A stretch of 20,501 nt of DNA from the NCBI GenBank assembly GCA_041556555.1, contig JBFFIE010000038.1, positions 1-20,501 of the forward strand, given 5' to 3'. The notes below the pieces were generated by a model, which saw only the letters and a list, made by a program, of their open reading frames with translations, made no database searches and was not told the DNA's origin. The position numbers were made by a program, and so were the translations under genes. Source of the DNA: SZUA-592 sp041556555 (GTDB lineage Bacteria > Pseudomonadota > Gammaproteobacteria > Eutrophobiales > Eutrophobiaceae). This document shows positions 1 to 6,176 of the stretch, in pieces (the first letter of the stretch is position 1; every line of letters begins with the position of its first letter).

Positions 1-392
1 TGATTGCCATCAACCTCGGTGGTGCCGTGATCCCGATTCTGTTTTCCCTCTATCTGCTCAATATCAGCGGTCTCAATTTGCTTGACGTCATGATTGCCAT
101 CAGTCTGGTTACAGTCGTCTGTTATTTCATGAGTCGTCCGATCATGGGCCTGGGGATTGGGATGCCCATCCTGATTGCGCCGCTGACAGCCGCCGTGGTG
201 TCACTCATTATTAACATGGAGCAAAGTCCGCCACTGGCCTATATCTCAGGCACACTCGGGGTACTCATCGGTGCCGATCTGTTGCGACTGAAAGATATTC
301 GCAAGCTGGCTACACCTTTTGCCTCCATCGGCGGCGCCGGGAGCTTTGACGGGATATTTTTGACAGGATTAATCGCGGTATTATTGACCTGA
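1..392 (+). CDS. DUF1614 family membrane protein, C-terminal part (5' end outside window)
   Basis: The open frame runs from the left edge (first full codon at base 3) to a TGA at 390-392, so only about the last 129 residues are visible. A GTG at 27 could be read as a start, but the in-frame residues before it (IAINLGGA) continue the family pattern, so the gene is truncated by the window edge. The visible part is almost entirely hydrophobic, with three to four membrane segments and Gly-rich turns (INLGGAVIP, GGAGSFDGIFLTG) that I associate with DUF1614 proteins of unknown function. It ends 57 bases before the stop of the convergent sulfide:quinone oxidoreductase gene. The family call is by pattern memory; no function is proposed. 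Confidence 0.75.
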   Translation, partial: IAINLGGAVIPILFSLYLLNISGLNLLDVMIAISLVTVVCYFMSRPIMGLGIGMPILIAPLTAAVVSLIINMEQSPPLAYISGTLGVLIGADLLRLKDIRKLATPFASIGGAGSFDGIFLTGLIAVLLT

Positions 393-397
393 TCAGG

Positions 398-418
398 TTT
401 CACCTCATGGTGAGTGAC
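398..418. terminator. Weak hairpin between convergent genes
   Basis: TCACC (400-404), a 4-base loop and GGTGA (409-413) form a 5-bp hairpin between the stop codons of the DUF1614 and sulfide:quinone oxidoreductase genes. A pyrimidine-rich stretch (ACTTTCTCT) follows on the plus strand. The stem is short and the T-run is interrupted, so this is only a possible terminator, supported mainly by its convergent position. Confidence 0.3.
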
Positions 419-449
419 TTTCTCTGGCGTATAATAAGGAAGAACTATT

Positions 450-1703
450 TCAGGAAGTTGGTTCTACGTAATCCGTGTTATGTTTAAAGAACCATTCGCG
501 CCCCTTTAACATGTAGTTCCAGTACATCATTGGCAAACCGATTGTCTTGATCCACCAGTAAGATAATCTTTCTTTCCTTGGATCGAGTGGAAATGTCGGC
601 GTGACTTTCGCTCCATAAACAAATTCCGCCATGATGACCTTGCCGTATGCTGTGGTAAGTGGGCAGGATGCATAGCCATCATAACCTTCATCCAGTGAAC
701 CGCCTTTCATCAAGGCAAGCAGGTTCTTTACGACAACAGGGGACTGTTTGCGTACCGCCGCTGCTGTTTTTGAATTCGGTGTTGATCCGGCATCGCCGAG
801 GCCAAACACATTGTTATACTTTGTATGCTGCATGGTGTTTTGATTGAGATCGACATAACCTGCCTCATTGGCAAGTGGACTGGTTTTTATTACAGCCGGC
901 GGTGACTGCGGTGGTGTGATATGTAACATATCGAAGTCCATGGTGATTTTCTCTCCCTGCTTGTCGCCGCCCACTACTTCAAAAGTGGCTTTTTTATTTT
1001 CACCGTTGACTGCAATCAGGTTGTGCTGAAAGTAAACATGGATCCCGTAACGCGCTGCGACTTTCTCGAGTTCTTTCGCGAATAGCGGTACAGCAAACAT
1101 TGCCGCTCCGTGCGTGAGGAAACTCAAACTGCATTTATCCAGGATCCCCTTTTTCCTTAGATAATCGGCAGCCAGATAGGCAATTTTTTGTGGCGCACCG
1201 GGACATTTGAAGGGGAGTGGTGCCTGGGTGAACAGGGCCTTTGCTCCGGGGCCAAGCTGTTGCAGACAACTCCAGGTATATTCTGCATAGTCTTTGGAAT
1301 AATTACTGCAAACACCGTTTTTCCCCAGTGTTTCTTTTGCGCCGGCTATTTTTTCCCAGTTGAGTTCGAGACCGGGACAAACGACCAGGTAGTCATATTG
1401 TAAGGTGCTGCCCGATACCAGGCTGACTTTGTTATTTTCCGGATCGAAGCCGGTGACATGTTCCTTAATCCATTTAACCCCCTGAGGAATCAGTCCCTGC
1501 TCATCACGACAGGTTTTTGTCAGTGTATAGGCACCTGCACCCACCAGTGTAAACGCCGGTTGATAGTAATGTTTATCGGAGGGTTCAATGATAGTAATCG
1601 TAACCTGTGATTGACTGGAATGGCGCATCAGACTGGATGCGACCGAGATGCCAGCCGTACCCCCGCCTACTATGACAACGTGTTTTCCCGGATTCTCTGA
1701 CAT
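450..1703 (-). CDS. sqr: Sulfide:quinone oxidoreductase, mitochondrial SQOR-like type
   Basis: A 417-residue FAD flavoprotein that should oxidise sulfide at the membrane surface and pass electrons to the quinone pool. The N-terminal Rossmann motif VVIVGGGTAG (residues 9-18) binds FAD, and a second FAD-contacting motif GLGDAGS lies at 301-307. Two family-type cysteines are present: Cys167 in FKCPGAPQK and Cys347 in YASCPLTTAYGKV; these correspond by pattern to the disulfide/trisulfide pair of human SQOR. The C-terminal segment (KERLSYWWIK..PMMYWNYMLKGR) also follows the human-type protein and would give monotopic membrane attachment. ATG at 1703 is preceded by GGAG six bases upstream on the minus strand. 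The gene stands alone, convergent with DUF1614; no sulfur-oxidation partners are visible. The SQR subtype is inferred from remembered motifs. Confidence 0.9.
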   Translation of the reverse strand: MSENPGKHVVIVGGGTAGISVASSLMRHSSQSQVTITIIEPSDKHYYQPAFTLVGAGAYTLTKTCRDEQGLIPQGVKWIKEHVTGFDPENNKVSLVSGSTLQYDYLVVCPGLELNWEKIAGAKETLGKNGVCSNYSKDYAEYTWSCLQQLGPGAKALFTQAPLPFKCPGAPQKIAYLAADYLRKKGILDKCSLSFLTHGAAMFAVPLFAKELEKVAARYGIHVYFQHNLIAVNGENKKATFEVVGGDKQGEKITMDFDMLHITPPQSPPAVIKTSPLANEAGYVDLNQNTMQHTKYNNVFGLGDAGSTPNSKTAAAVRKQSPVVVKNLLALMKGGSLDEGYDGYASCPLTTAYGKVIMAEFVYGAKVTPTFPLDPRKERLSYWWIKTIGLPMMYWNYMLKGREWFFKHNTDYVEPTS

Positions 1704-1745
1704 GACTCACTCCATATTCGTGGTATGGAAAATTGTGTATTTTAT

Positions 1746-1789
1746 AGTGTTCATCGGCATCAGCGACGGCTAAACTGAAGCCGTCGCGT
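1746..1789 (-). pseudogene. Relic of a phosphoribosyltransferase gene (C-terminal coding fragment)
   Basis: Bases 1746-1789 match 2613-2656 in the intact phosphoribosyltransferase gene at 41 of 44 positions, in the same orientation. Read on the minus strand the fragment encodes RDGFSLAVADADEH, against RGGFSFAVADAYEH (residues 197-210) of the intact protein. The differences in the reading frame are non-synonymous, which fits an ageing paralogue rather than a recent copy. The match stops abruptly on both sides, and no other phosphoribosyltransferase motif is seen nearby. It lies in the gap between the sulfide:quinone oxidoreductase gene and the small membrane gene at 1806-2048. Confidence 0.7.
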
Positions 1790-1805
1790 GATCCCGTCGT
1801 TATCC

Positions 1806-2048
1806 CTACATCCCCATCCCCTGGTCGATGAGATAGCTCAGTACAAACAGTGTGACCGGCCACAGGCCGATAAACAGCCCCCAACGCTCTGCGTGGGCCT
1901 CTTTCAGCGCGGCTTTCAAGGCCGGATCAGCTATGTCAGCCAGCACGTGCCGGGCGATTTCGATCCGTGCACCGAAATACCACATGAGCCAGGACAGCGG
2001 TATGGAGATTATCCCAAGCCAGAACAGAATATCTGCAAGCAGTTTCAT
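1806..2048 (-). CDS. Small membrane protein of unknown function (80 aa)
   Basis: An 80-residue protein with two predicted membrane helices: residues about 4-24 (ADILFWLGIISIPLSWLMWYF) and about 57-74 (LFIGLWPVTLFVLSYLI). They are separated by a charged amphipathic stretch (ARIEIARHVLADIADPALKAALKEAHAERW). The start is well fixed: the minus strand carries AAGGAGGTGA, a full complement to the 3' end of 16S rRNA, three bases before CATATG-type ATG at 2048. This implies strong translation. I do not recognise a family. It lies in the same orientation as the small membrane protein at 2121-2405, 72 bases away, so the two may be cotranscribed. Confidence 0.7.
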   Translation of the reverse strand: MKLLADILFWLGIISIPLSWLMWYFGARIEIARHVLADIADPALKAALKEAHAERWGLFIGLWPVTLFVLSYLIDQGMGM

Positions 2049-2051
2049 ATG

Positions 2052-2061
2052 TCACCTCCTT
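2052..2061 (-). promoter_or_regulatory. Full-length Shine-Dalgarno sequence
   Basis: On the minus strand these ten bases read AAGGAGGTGA, matching the complete anti-Shine-Dalgarno complement. They sit three bases upstream of the ATG at 2048 and decide that start. Confidence 0.8.
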
Positions 2062-2120
2062 TCCCGATTGACATTGTTAAGTCTAGACAAGCACCGGTTA
2101 GATGGAATCGCAGTCAGGTT

Positions 2121-2405
2121 TTACCGGGATCCAAACGTCTTTGCTATGTCTACACAAAGAATAACCGCTGCAGCGGACCCAAGAATGGCAGGGATGATGT
2201 AGACATTCTGGTAACTGACGGCTTCGCACCAGTACCCGAAGATCGGTCCACCGACCCAGCCGCCAAGCCAGGCGACGACCACTTTTGAAAGAAAAGACGC
2301 CGTTCCACTGACCACGTAGTACTTGACTCCGTAGTGAGCGACACCAGCGACCACAACGGCGATTACCAACAAGACCAGGAAACTGTAAAAGTCCATTCCT
2401 GTCAT
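2121..2405 (-). CDS. Small membrane protein (94 aa), possibly GlsB/YeaQ-like
   Basis: The reading frame is open from 2450, but the ATG at 2405 is preferred because GGAGGT lies five bases upstream on the minus strand; upstream of it the frame reads unlikely polar sequence. The 94-residue product has three hydrophobic stretches: about 5-22 (FYSFLVLLVIAVVVAGVA), about 37-57 with Gly-rich VVAWLGGWVGGPIFGYW, and about 66-85 (VYIIPAILGSAAAVILCVDI). The Gly-rich central helix recalls transglycosylase-associated (GlsB/YeaQ/YmgE) stress membrane proteins, but the match is weak and I would leave it as hypothetical. No catalytic motif is seen. It shares orientation and RBS style with the 80-residue membrane gene downstream. 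Confidence 0.65.
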   Translation of the reverse strand: MTGMDFYSFLVLLVIAVVVAGVAHYGVKYYVVSGTASFLSKVVVAWLGGWVGGPIFGYWCEAVSYQNVYIIPAILGSAAAVILCVDIAKTFGSR

Positions 2406-2499
2406 TATGCACCTCCAGAATGGAAAGTGGTTAGAGTTAAAGTATAGCAAAGGATGGTGCGGGCTTATTATCCTATAATCGAGTTAAGGTATTGATTAC

Positions 2500-2520
2500 A
2501 AATGAAACTCGGGGTTTCAG
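2500..2520 (-). terminator. Possible terminator after the phosphoribosyltransferase gene
   Basis: TGAAAC (2503-2508), a 5-base loop and GTTTCA (2514-2519) form a 6-bp hairpin. On the minus strand it is followed by ATTTGT. It lies about 40 bases after the stop of the phosphoribosyltransferase gene, in the right orientation to end that transcript. The stem is short and the T-run imperfect. Confidence 0.35.
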
Positions 2521-2559
2521 GATCGAGGATTTCGGGTCTGCTGTTCAGAGAGTAAAGAG

Positions 2560-3243
2560 CTAATGCAATCCCTGGATGGTCTCCATGACTTCTTTTTCAG
2601 AGACATCAGTCCAGTGTTCATAGGCATCAGCGACGGCGAAACTGAAGCCGCCGCGTAAATTGGCGCAATAGATACCATCGACCAGCTCAGCGAGGCGATT
2701 GAGTGCCTCGGCATGACCGGTGGGTACGGCAATGATTATCTTTTTTGCCTGCTGCTTCTGTAACGCCAGTATGGCGACGCGCATGGTGGAACCTGCGGCA
2801 ATGCCATCGTCTACCAGAATGACGGTCCGGTTTTTGAGTTCGGGAAAGGGGTTATCGCCGCGAAAGTGCTGAGCGCGTCGTTGGACTTTTTCCCGTGCTG
2901 ACTTGATTGCTGATTGAATCGACTCTGAATTCAGCTGGCCGGATGCGACCAGATCGGTATTGATCCATTCGGTGCCATCAAATGCAACGGCACCAAAGCC
3001 GGATTCCGTCGTCCAGGGAAACAGGATCTTGCTGACCGGTATGACATCGAAAGGAAGTTCAAGCTTCGTCGCGATGATTACGGCGACCGGAACACCGCCG
3101 GCAGGTATTCCCAGTACCATGGCATCACTACCGCGAAAATCACGCAACATCCCGGCCAGCTTTTCACCGGCGTCTTGCCGGTTACGAAAGACATACGTGC
3201 GGTTCTTCAGTTCCGGCAGGCTATGGACCTTCGATATATTCAT
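2560..3243 (-). CDS. Phosphoribosyltransferase domain protein
   Basis: A 227-residue type I phosphoribosyltransferase. The PRPP-binding loop VILVDDGIAAGST is at residues 141-153, with the two acidic residues Asp145-Asp146. The pyrophosphate loop region GIPAGGVPVA lies at 45-54. The VSKILFPWTTESGFGAVA stretch (70-87) follows the pattern of stand-alone 'predicted phosphoribosyltransferases' of unknown substrate found across bacteria, rather than of pyr, apt, hpt or upp enzymes. The ATG at 3243 has no clear Shine-Dalgarno sequence, but the nuclease gene upstream stops only five bases before it, so translational coupling is likely. A decayed copy of codons 197-210 remains at 1746-1789. The substrate is not deducible from sequence. 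Confidence 0.85.
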   Translation of the reverse strand: MNISKVHSLPELKNRTYVFRNRQDAGEKLAGMLRDFRGSDAMVLGIPAGGVPVAVIIATKLELPFDVIPVSKILFPWTTESGFGAVAFDGTEWINTDLVASGQLNSESIQSAIKSAREKVQRRAQHFRGDNPFPELKNRTVILVDDGIAAGSTMRVAILALQKQQAKKIIIAVPTGHAEALNRLAELVDGIYCANLRGGFSFAVADAYEHWTDVSEKEVMETIQGLH

Positions 3244-3248
3244 TTATT

Positions 3249-4031
3249 TTAATTAGTTTTGAATTCATCGATTGATTTCAGGAACAGACCGTATTCGCAT
3301 TCCTGACTGTGATCCGGACATTGATGACTCAACAGCGTATTTTTAATTTCAGTCAATGTCGGTTCGACCCATGAGGTATCAGCATCATAAGGTATCAGTG
3401 TAAGCTTGAATTCCATAAGGGCCTTATCATCCTGCAGAAATACCGATTCAGTGAACCGGTCTCCGTCGCAATAGAGGAAATAGCCTGTATTACTGACGTC
3501 AAGGCCCATATTTCTCATGACCCAGACGTACAGATCCATTTGCCGTTTGTATGCTGCTTTCCATTTGTCATCGAGGGTGATGACCTTGCCTTCGGCTTTC
3601 TGGGAGGTGCTTTTGTAGTCAACAATGTGTAATTGATCGGTAGTTGTATTCAACCAGACATCATCCAGACCGCCCCCTACCTTAAGATTGGTGGGCTCAT
3701 GCACAATGTGGAACCTGCCCTCAGCACCGAAATGCAGGCTTTGCGTCCAAAGCTCGAAGTTTTCGTGTTTGAAGGGGACAAGATGCCCCATCCCGATATT
3801 TTCCAGATAAGGATGAGTGACCTGCTTTTCCCGATATTTGTCAAAATCTCGTTTTAACAGGACATCCGTGGCCTCGTTGATATTGAAACCGGGGATTTTT
3901 GGGAATGGCACATTCTGGACCTGCTGGAGATAAAAGCAGGCAGGGCACTTCACGAAATTTTCAATCCTGGAACGGCTCAGTTCATAGGGGTGCGGAGATT
4001 CGGGGTTAAATTTTCCTCTGTGCCTCGGCAT
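3249..4031 (-). CDS. PD-(D/E)XK nuclease superfamily protein, Cas4/RecB-like
   Basis: A 260-residue nuclease-fold protein. The core motifs are in order: GGGLDD (119-124, first acidic site), IVDYKST (136-142, the D-x-K pair Asp138 and Lys140) and RQMDLYVWVM (163-172, the Q-x3-Y signature with Gln164 and Tyr168). Cys29 and Cys32 (KCPAC) at the N-terminus and Cys238 and Cys245 (QCPDHSQEC) at the C-terminus have the arrangement seen in iron-sulfur nucleases such as Cas4 and AddB, although the spacing differs from Cas4. ATG at 4031 is preferred over an upstream TTG at 4127, because a consensus extended -10 on the minus strand (4074-4082) lies between them. There is no CRISPR array, cas1 or cas2 here. 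It is probably a DNA exonuclease or repair factor, cotranscribed with the phosphoribosyltransferase. Confidence 0.8.
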   Translation of the reverse strand: MPRHRGKFNPESPHPYELSRSRIENFVKCPACFYLQQVQNVPFPKIPGFNINEATDVLLKRDFDKYREKQVTHPYLENIGMGHLVPFKHENFELWTQSLHFGAEGRFHIVHEPTNLKVGGGLDDVWLNTTTDQLHIVDYKSTSQKAEGKVITLDDKWKAAYKRQMDLYVWVMRNMGLDVSNTGYFLYCDGDRFTESVFLQDDKALMEFKLTLIPYDADTSWVEPTLTEIKNTLLSHQCPDHSQECEYGLFLKSIDEFKTN

Positions 4032-4073
4032 TGTAAACTTCTTTTCAGTAAAACGTCTGTGACCTGTTTTGGT

Positions 4074-4082
4074 ATTATAACA
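4074..4082 (-). promoter_or_regulatory. Extended -10 promoter element for the nuclease-phosphoribosyltransferase pair
   Basis: The minus strand reads TGTTATAAT here, a perfect TGnTATAAT extended -10. No good -35 is visible, which is common with extended -10 promoters. Transcription would begin near 4066, about 35 bases before the ATG at 4031. Confidence 0.55.
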
Positions 4083-4143
4083 AGACAACCAAATGTGAGC
4101 AGCTTGCTGAACAAGGCACACAGTCAACTACCAGGAGTAATGA

Positions 4144-4314
4144 ATGAAAATCGGGATTTTAATATTGAATTCGATGTTTTTATTGATGTTTATTAGCGTG
4201 ATAGTCGGGCAATGGGGAGAGGCCGAGGCTGTCGTGTCGGCAATAGCCATCGTCAGCTTGATTATCAACTCAATTTTTATCATGTTCAGAACCAAAAAGG
4301 ATTTTCAGGGATAA
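4144..4314 (+). CDS. Small membrane protein (56 aa)
   Basis: ATG at 4144 is preceded by GGAG (4134-4137) at six bases, and the frame stays open for 56 codons to TAA at 4312-4314. The product is strongly hydrophobic: helix one about residues 3-22 (IGILILNSMFLLMFISVIVG), a short acidic loop (QWGEAEAV), helix two about 30-48 (VVSAIAIVSLIINSIFIMF), then a positively charged tail RTKKDFQG. That layout, two helices with a cationic end, looks like a real small integral membrane protein rather than noise. It is too short for a default gene finder cut-off. No family is recognised. It starts 112 bases from the divergent nuclease gene and precedes another membrane-anchored protein. Confidence 0.6.
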   Translation: MKIGILILNSMFLLMFISVIVGQWGEAEAVVSAIAIVSLIINSIFIMFRTKKDFQG

Positions 4315-4347
4315 TCAATTATCAGGCATAACTTATTTCATATTTTT

Positions 4348-4356
4348 TGTTATAGT
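4348..4356 (+). promoter_or_regulatory. Extended -10 promoter element for the 4418 gene
   Basis: TGTTATAGT fits TGnTATAAT with one mismatch and is placed 61 bases before the ATG at 4418. No convincing -35 is seen. It would give the 4418 gene its own transcript apart from the small membrane gene upstream. Confidence 0.45.
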
Positions 4357-4417
4357 CCCCGGCGTGTTAACACACTGATAAATCTGGACTGGTTCCAAAA
4401 AATCTGGAGGGCATGTC

Positions 4418-4924
4418 ATGGGTAAACTCTGGAATTTCCTGAATTCGCCTCTCATTGTTGTTCTCGTCGCACTTTCCATCTGGCCGATTCTGCTGGCTCT
4501 TACCAGCGCCTATTCCATGAAGATCGGCATCCAGGAAATGGCCGGCGCCATAGGTTCGGAAGTGGTTGCGCCTTTCAAAAAGATGGGCCAACAACAAGAC
4601 GAGAAATTGAAAAAAGAGCTTAATATTATTGATAACATCGCCGTCAGCAACGTGAAGTTCGTGCCTTCAGATTGGAAAAACAGGCAGAAGGTCATAGGCC
4701 AGTTAACCAACAAGTCTGATGCAACGGCAAAGACGATCAAGGTGATTGTCTCTTACTATGCCAAAGATAAAGGTTTGATCGATGTCGGGAATGAGTGGCT
4801 AAGCTCTATCAAGGCCTTGCGGCCTGGTGAGACCACCTCGTTTACAATGAATCGAAGTGTTGGTGAACAAGGGCTGGCGGACAAGGTCGAGATCAAGATA
4901 GGCGATCTGACTTTGGTGGAATGA
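4418..4924 (+). CDS. Membrane-anchored protein with FxLYD-like domain, unknown function
   Basis: A 168-residue protein with one N-terminal membrane segment (about residues 10-32, SPLIVVLVALSIWPILLALTS). A polar coiled-coil-like linker (about 45-70, rich in K, E and Q) follows. The C-terminal domain (about 75-168) appears to be beta-rich: NVKFVPSDWKNRQKVIGQLTN, KTIKVIVSYYAKDKGLIDVG and ALRPGETTSFTM. This pattern, with alternating hydrophobic strands, an 'N-k-S/T' turn and 'L-x-P-G-x-x-x-x-F', is typical of FxLYD or similar immunoglobulin-like extracytoplasmic domains. AATCTGGAGGGC upstream supplies a Shine-Dalgarno sequence (GGAGG) about seven bases from ATG. It stops four bases before the end of the convergent redoxin gene. 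The domain name is tentative. Confidence 0.65.
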   Translation: MGKLWNFLNSPLIVVLVALSIWPILLALTSAYSMKIGIQEMAGAIGSEVVAPFKKMGQQQDEKLKKELNIIDNIAVSNVKFVPSDWKNRQKVIGQLTNKSDATAKTIKVIVSYYAKDKGLIDVGNEWLSSIKALRPGETTSFTMNRSVGEQGLADKVEIKIGDLTLVE

Positions 4925-4928
4925 TTTA

Positions 4929-6089
4929 TCAGAACAGGAGTTCCGGGAACAGCAGTAGGCCGATACCCAGTAAGACCAGCACCGAGCCACTGAGCAGTTT
5001 CAGCAGGCGACCGGCACTTTCCTGCAGTTTGGTTTTGCTTAAAGTGAAGACCACAATGCCGACCATCAAGGCATCATCAAATATGTAAGCGAGGTTATAT
5101 AACACCAGGTAGGCATAGTAACTGCTTGTAGGTAATTCGCGGCCGCTCAGGATCTGGGTATACACGGCCGGCAGGCCTGCGGTACACAGTAGTTCAATCA
5201 GGTTAACCAGGATGGCCAGCAGGATCACCGCAACCAGGGCGGCCCAGAGTGACTTCGCATAGATAATGTCCCGCATTCGTTGGTAGAGACCCGGCTTGGC
5301 CGTCTCCGGGATACTGAGCGAGACCCCTTGCTTCAAGGCAAAGTAATCCTTTACGTGAATCAACCCGATCATTACGGCGACAAGGCCAACGAAAACCTGC
5401 AATAGCCTTGAAAACCCGATGATCAGGAACAGGTTTAACCAGGCCGCCATAAACGCGTAATAAACCAGGCCACTGACCAGTACAAAGGTACCTGCCACGA
5501 GCAGGATTCGGGCGCGGCTTTTCAGATTGACCAGCAGGGACAATAGAAACAGCAGTACCCACATGGCGCAAGGATTAAAGCCATCGATCAAGCCGATCGC
5601 TATGGTAAAGAGCGGCAGACCATACTCTTCCGCCGTGACCTCGCCAATCAGTGGCAATTTGATCGGCCCGGTTTCACTCATCGTATGATTGTCGGCTTGT
5701 GTTGAAAGGCCCAGGCTTTCTTCAATGATCCTTCCCGTGGTCTCGGGTTTGTCAAAGCCTGTCAGGTAGTGATCACAGAGGAGGAAGAAAGGCACGCCTG
5801 GCTGCTCGATGCCGAACTGCTCATGATATTCGATGAACCGGGCAAAGGCCTCTTGATCCTGTTTGATCTCAAATCGTTGAATGCGGACTTCAGGGTGTCG
5901 TTGTTCAAGATCAGACAAGTAAGCCAATGCCCTGCGACAATGCGGACAATCCAGGGTGAAATAAAAATCGATCTGGCGACAGGCTTGCTGGGTATCCGAG
6001 TCAAGCGCTGCGGCCTGGCCATACCACTGCGGCACCAGGCCAAATCCGCAGATACCTGCCAAGAGAATAATGATTTTCAATCGTTGCAT
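4929..6089 (-). CDS. Redoxin-DsbD/CcdA-like membrane electron transport protein
   Basis: A 386-residue fusion. Residues 1-28 form a signal peptide (MQRLKIIILLAG..GQAAA). Residues about 37-130 are a thioredoxin/glutaredoxin-like domain with CPHC at 48-51 and the cis-proline motif GVP at 98-100. From about 157 the protein is membrane-embedded with the DsbD/CcdA pattern: Cys174 in GLIDGFNPCAMW and Cys302 in ELLCTAG are the expected pair that moves reducing equivalents across the membrane, and about six helices are visible. The order is the reverse of E. coli DsbD, since the redoxin lies at the N-terminus outside the membrane. ATG at 6089 is chosen because the signal peptide begins there; the frame is open further up to 6197. 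No partner disulfide oxidase or reductase gene is adjacent. Confidence 0.8.
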   Translation of the reverse strand: MQRLKIIILLAGICGFGLVPQWYGQAAALDSDTQQACRQIDFYFTLDCPHCRRALAYLSDLEQRHPEVRIQRFEIKQDQEAFARFIEYHEQFGIEQPGVPFFLLCDHYLTGFDKPETTGRIIEESLGLSTQADNHTMSETGPIKLPLIGEVTAEEYGLPLFTIAIGLIDGFNPCAMWVLLFLLSLLVNLKSRARILLVAGTFVLVSGLVYYAFMAAWLNLFLIIGFSRLLQVFVGLVAVMIGLIHVKDYFALKQGVSLSIPETAKPGLYQRMRDIIYAKSLWAALVAVILLAILVNLIELLCTAGLPAVYTQILSGRELPTSSYYAYLVLYNLAYIFDDALMVGIVVFTLSKTKLQESAGRLLKLLSGSVLVLLGIGLLLFPELLF

Positions 6090-6134
6090 GGACACAGCGG
6101 GCCAAAATGATATGTTATTAATATGTGATCCGTC

Positions 6135-6150
6135 GTCACTGTTCAGTGAC
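6135..6150. promoter_or_regulatory. Perfect 16-base palindrome in the divergent intergenic region
   Basis: GTCACTG (6135-6141) is followed by TT and its exact inverse CAGTGAC (6144-6150). It lies between the divergent redoxin (start 6089) and aldo/keto reductase (start 6177) genes, 27 bases from the latter. The length and placement suit a dimeric repressor or activator site controlling both genes. No regulator gene is adjacent, so the factor is unknown. Confidence 0.45.
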
Positions 6151-6176
6151 TGAGCAACCATAGTCGTGAAGCCCGG

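Noticed and set aside
1585..1884. A 99-codon minus-strand frame covering the phosphoribosyltransferase relic
   Set aside because: Only about 14 codons resemble the enzyme; the rest is out-of-frame sequence of the neighbouring genes, so the relic is annotated alone.
1788..2288. A 166-codon open frame on the plus strand across the two small membrane genes
   Set aside because: It lies antisense to two frames with strong ribosome binding sites and membrane-helix character; its own product is Pro/Asp/Arg rich with no recognisable motif.
3249..4031. A CRISPR-associated Cas4
   Set aside because: The fold and cysteines are Cas4-like, but the cysteine spacing differs and there is no repeat array or other cas gene in the window.
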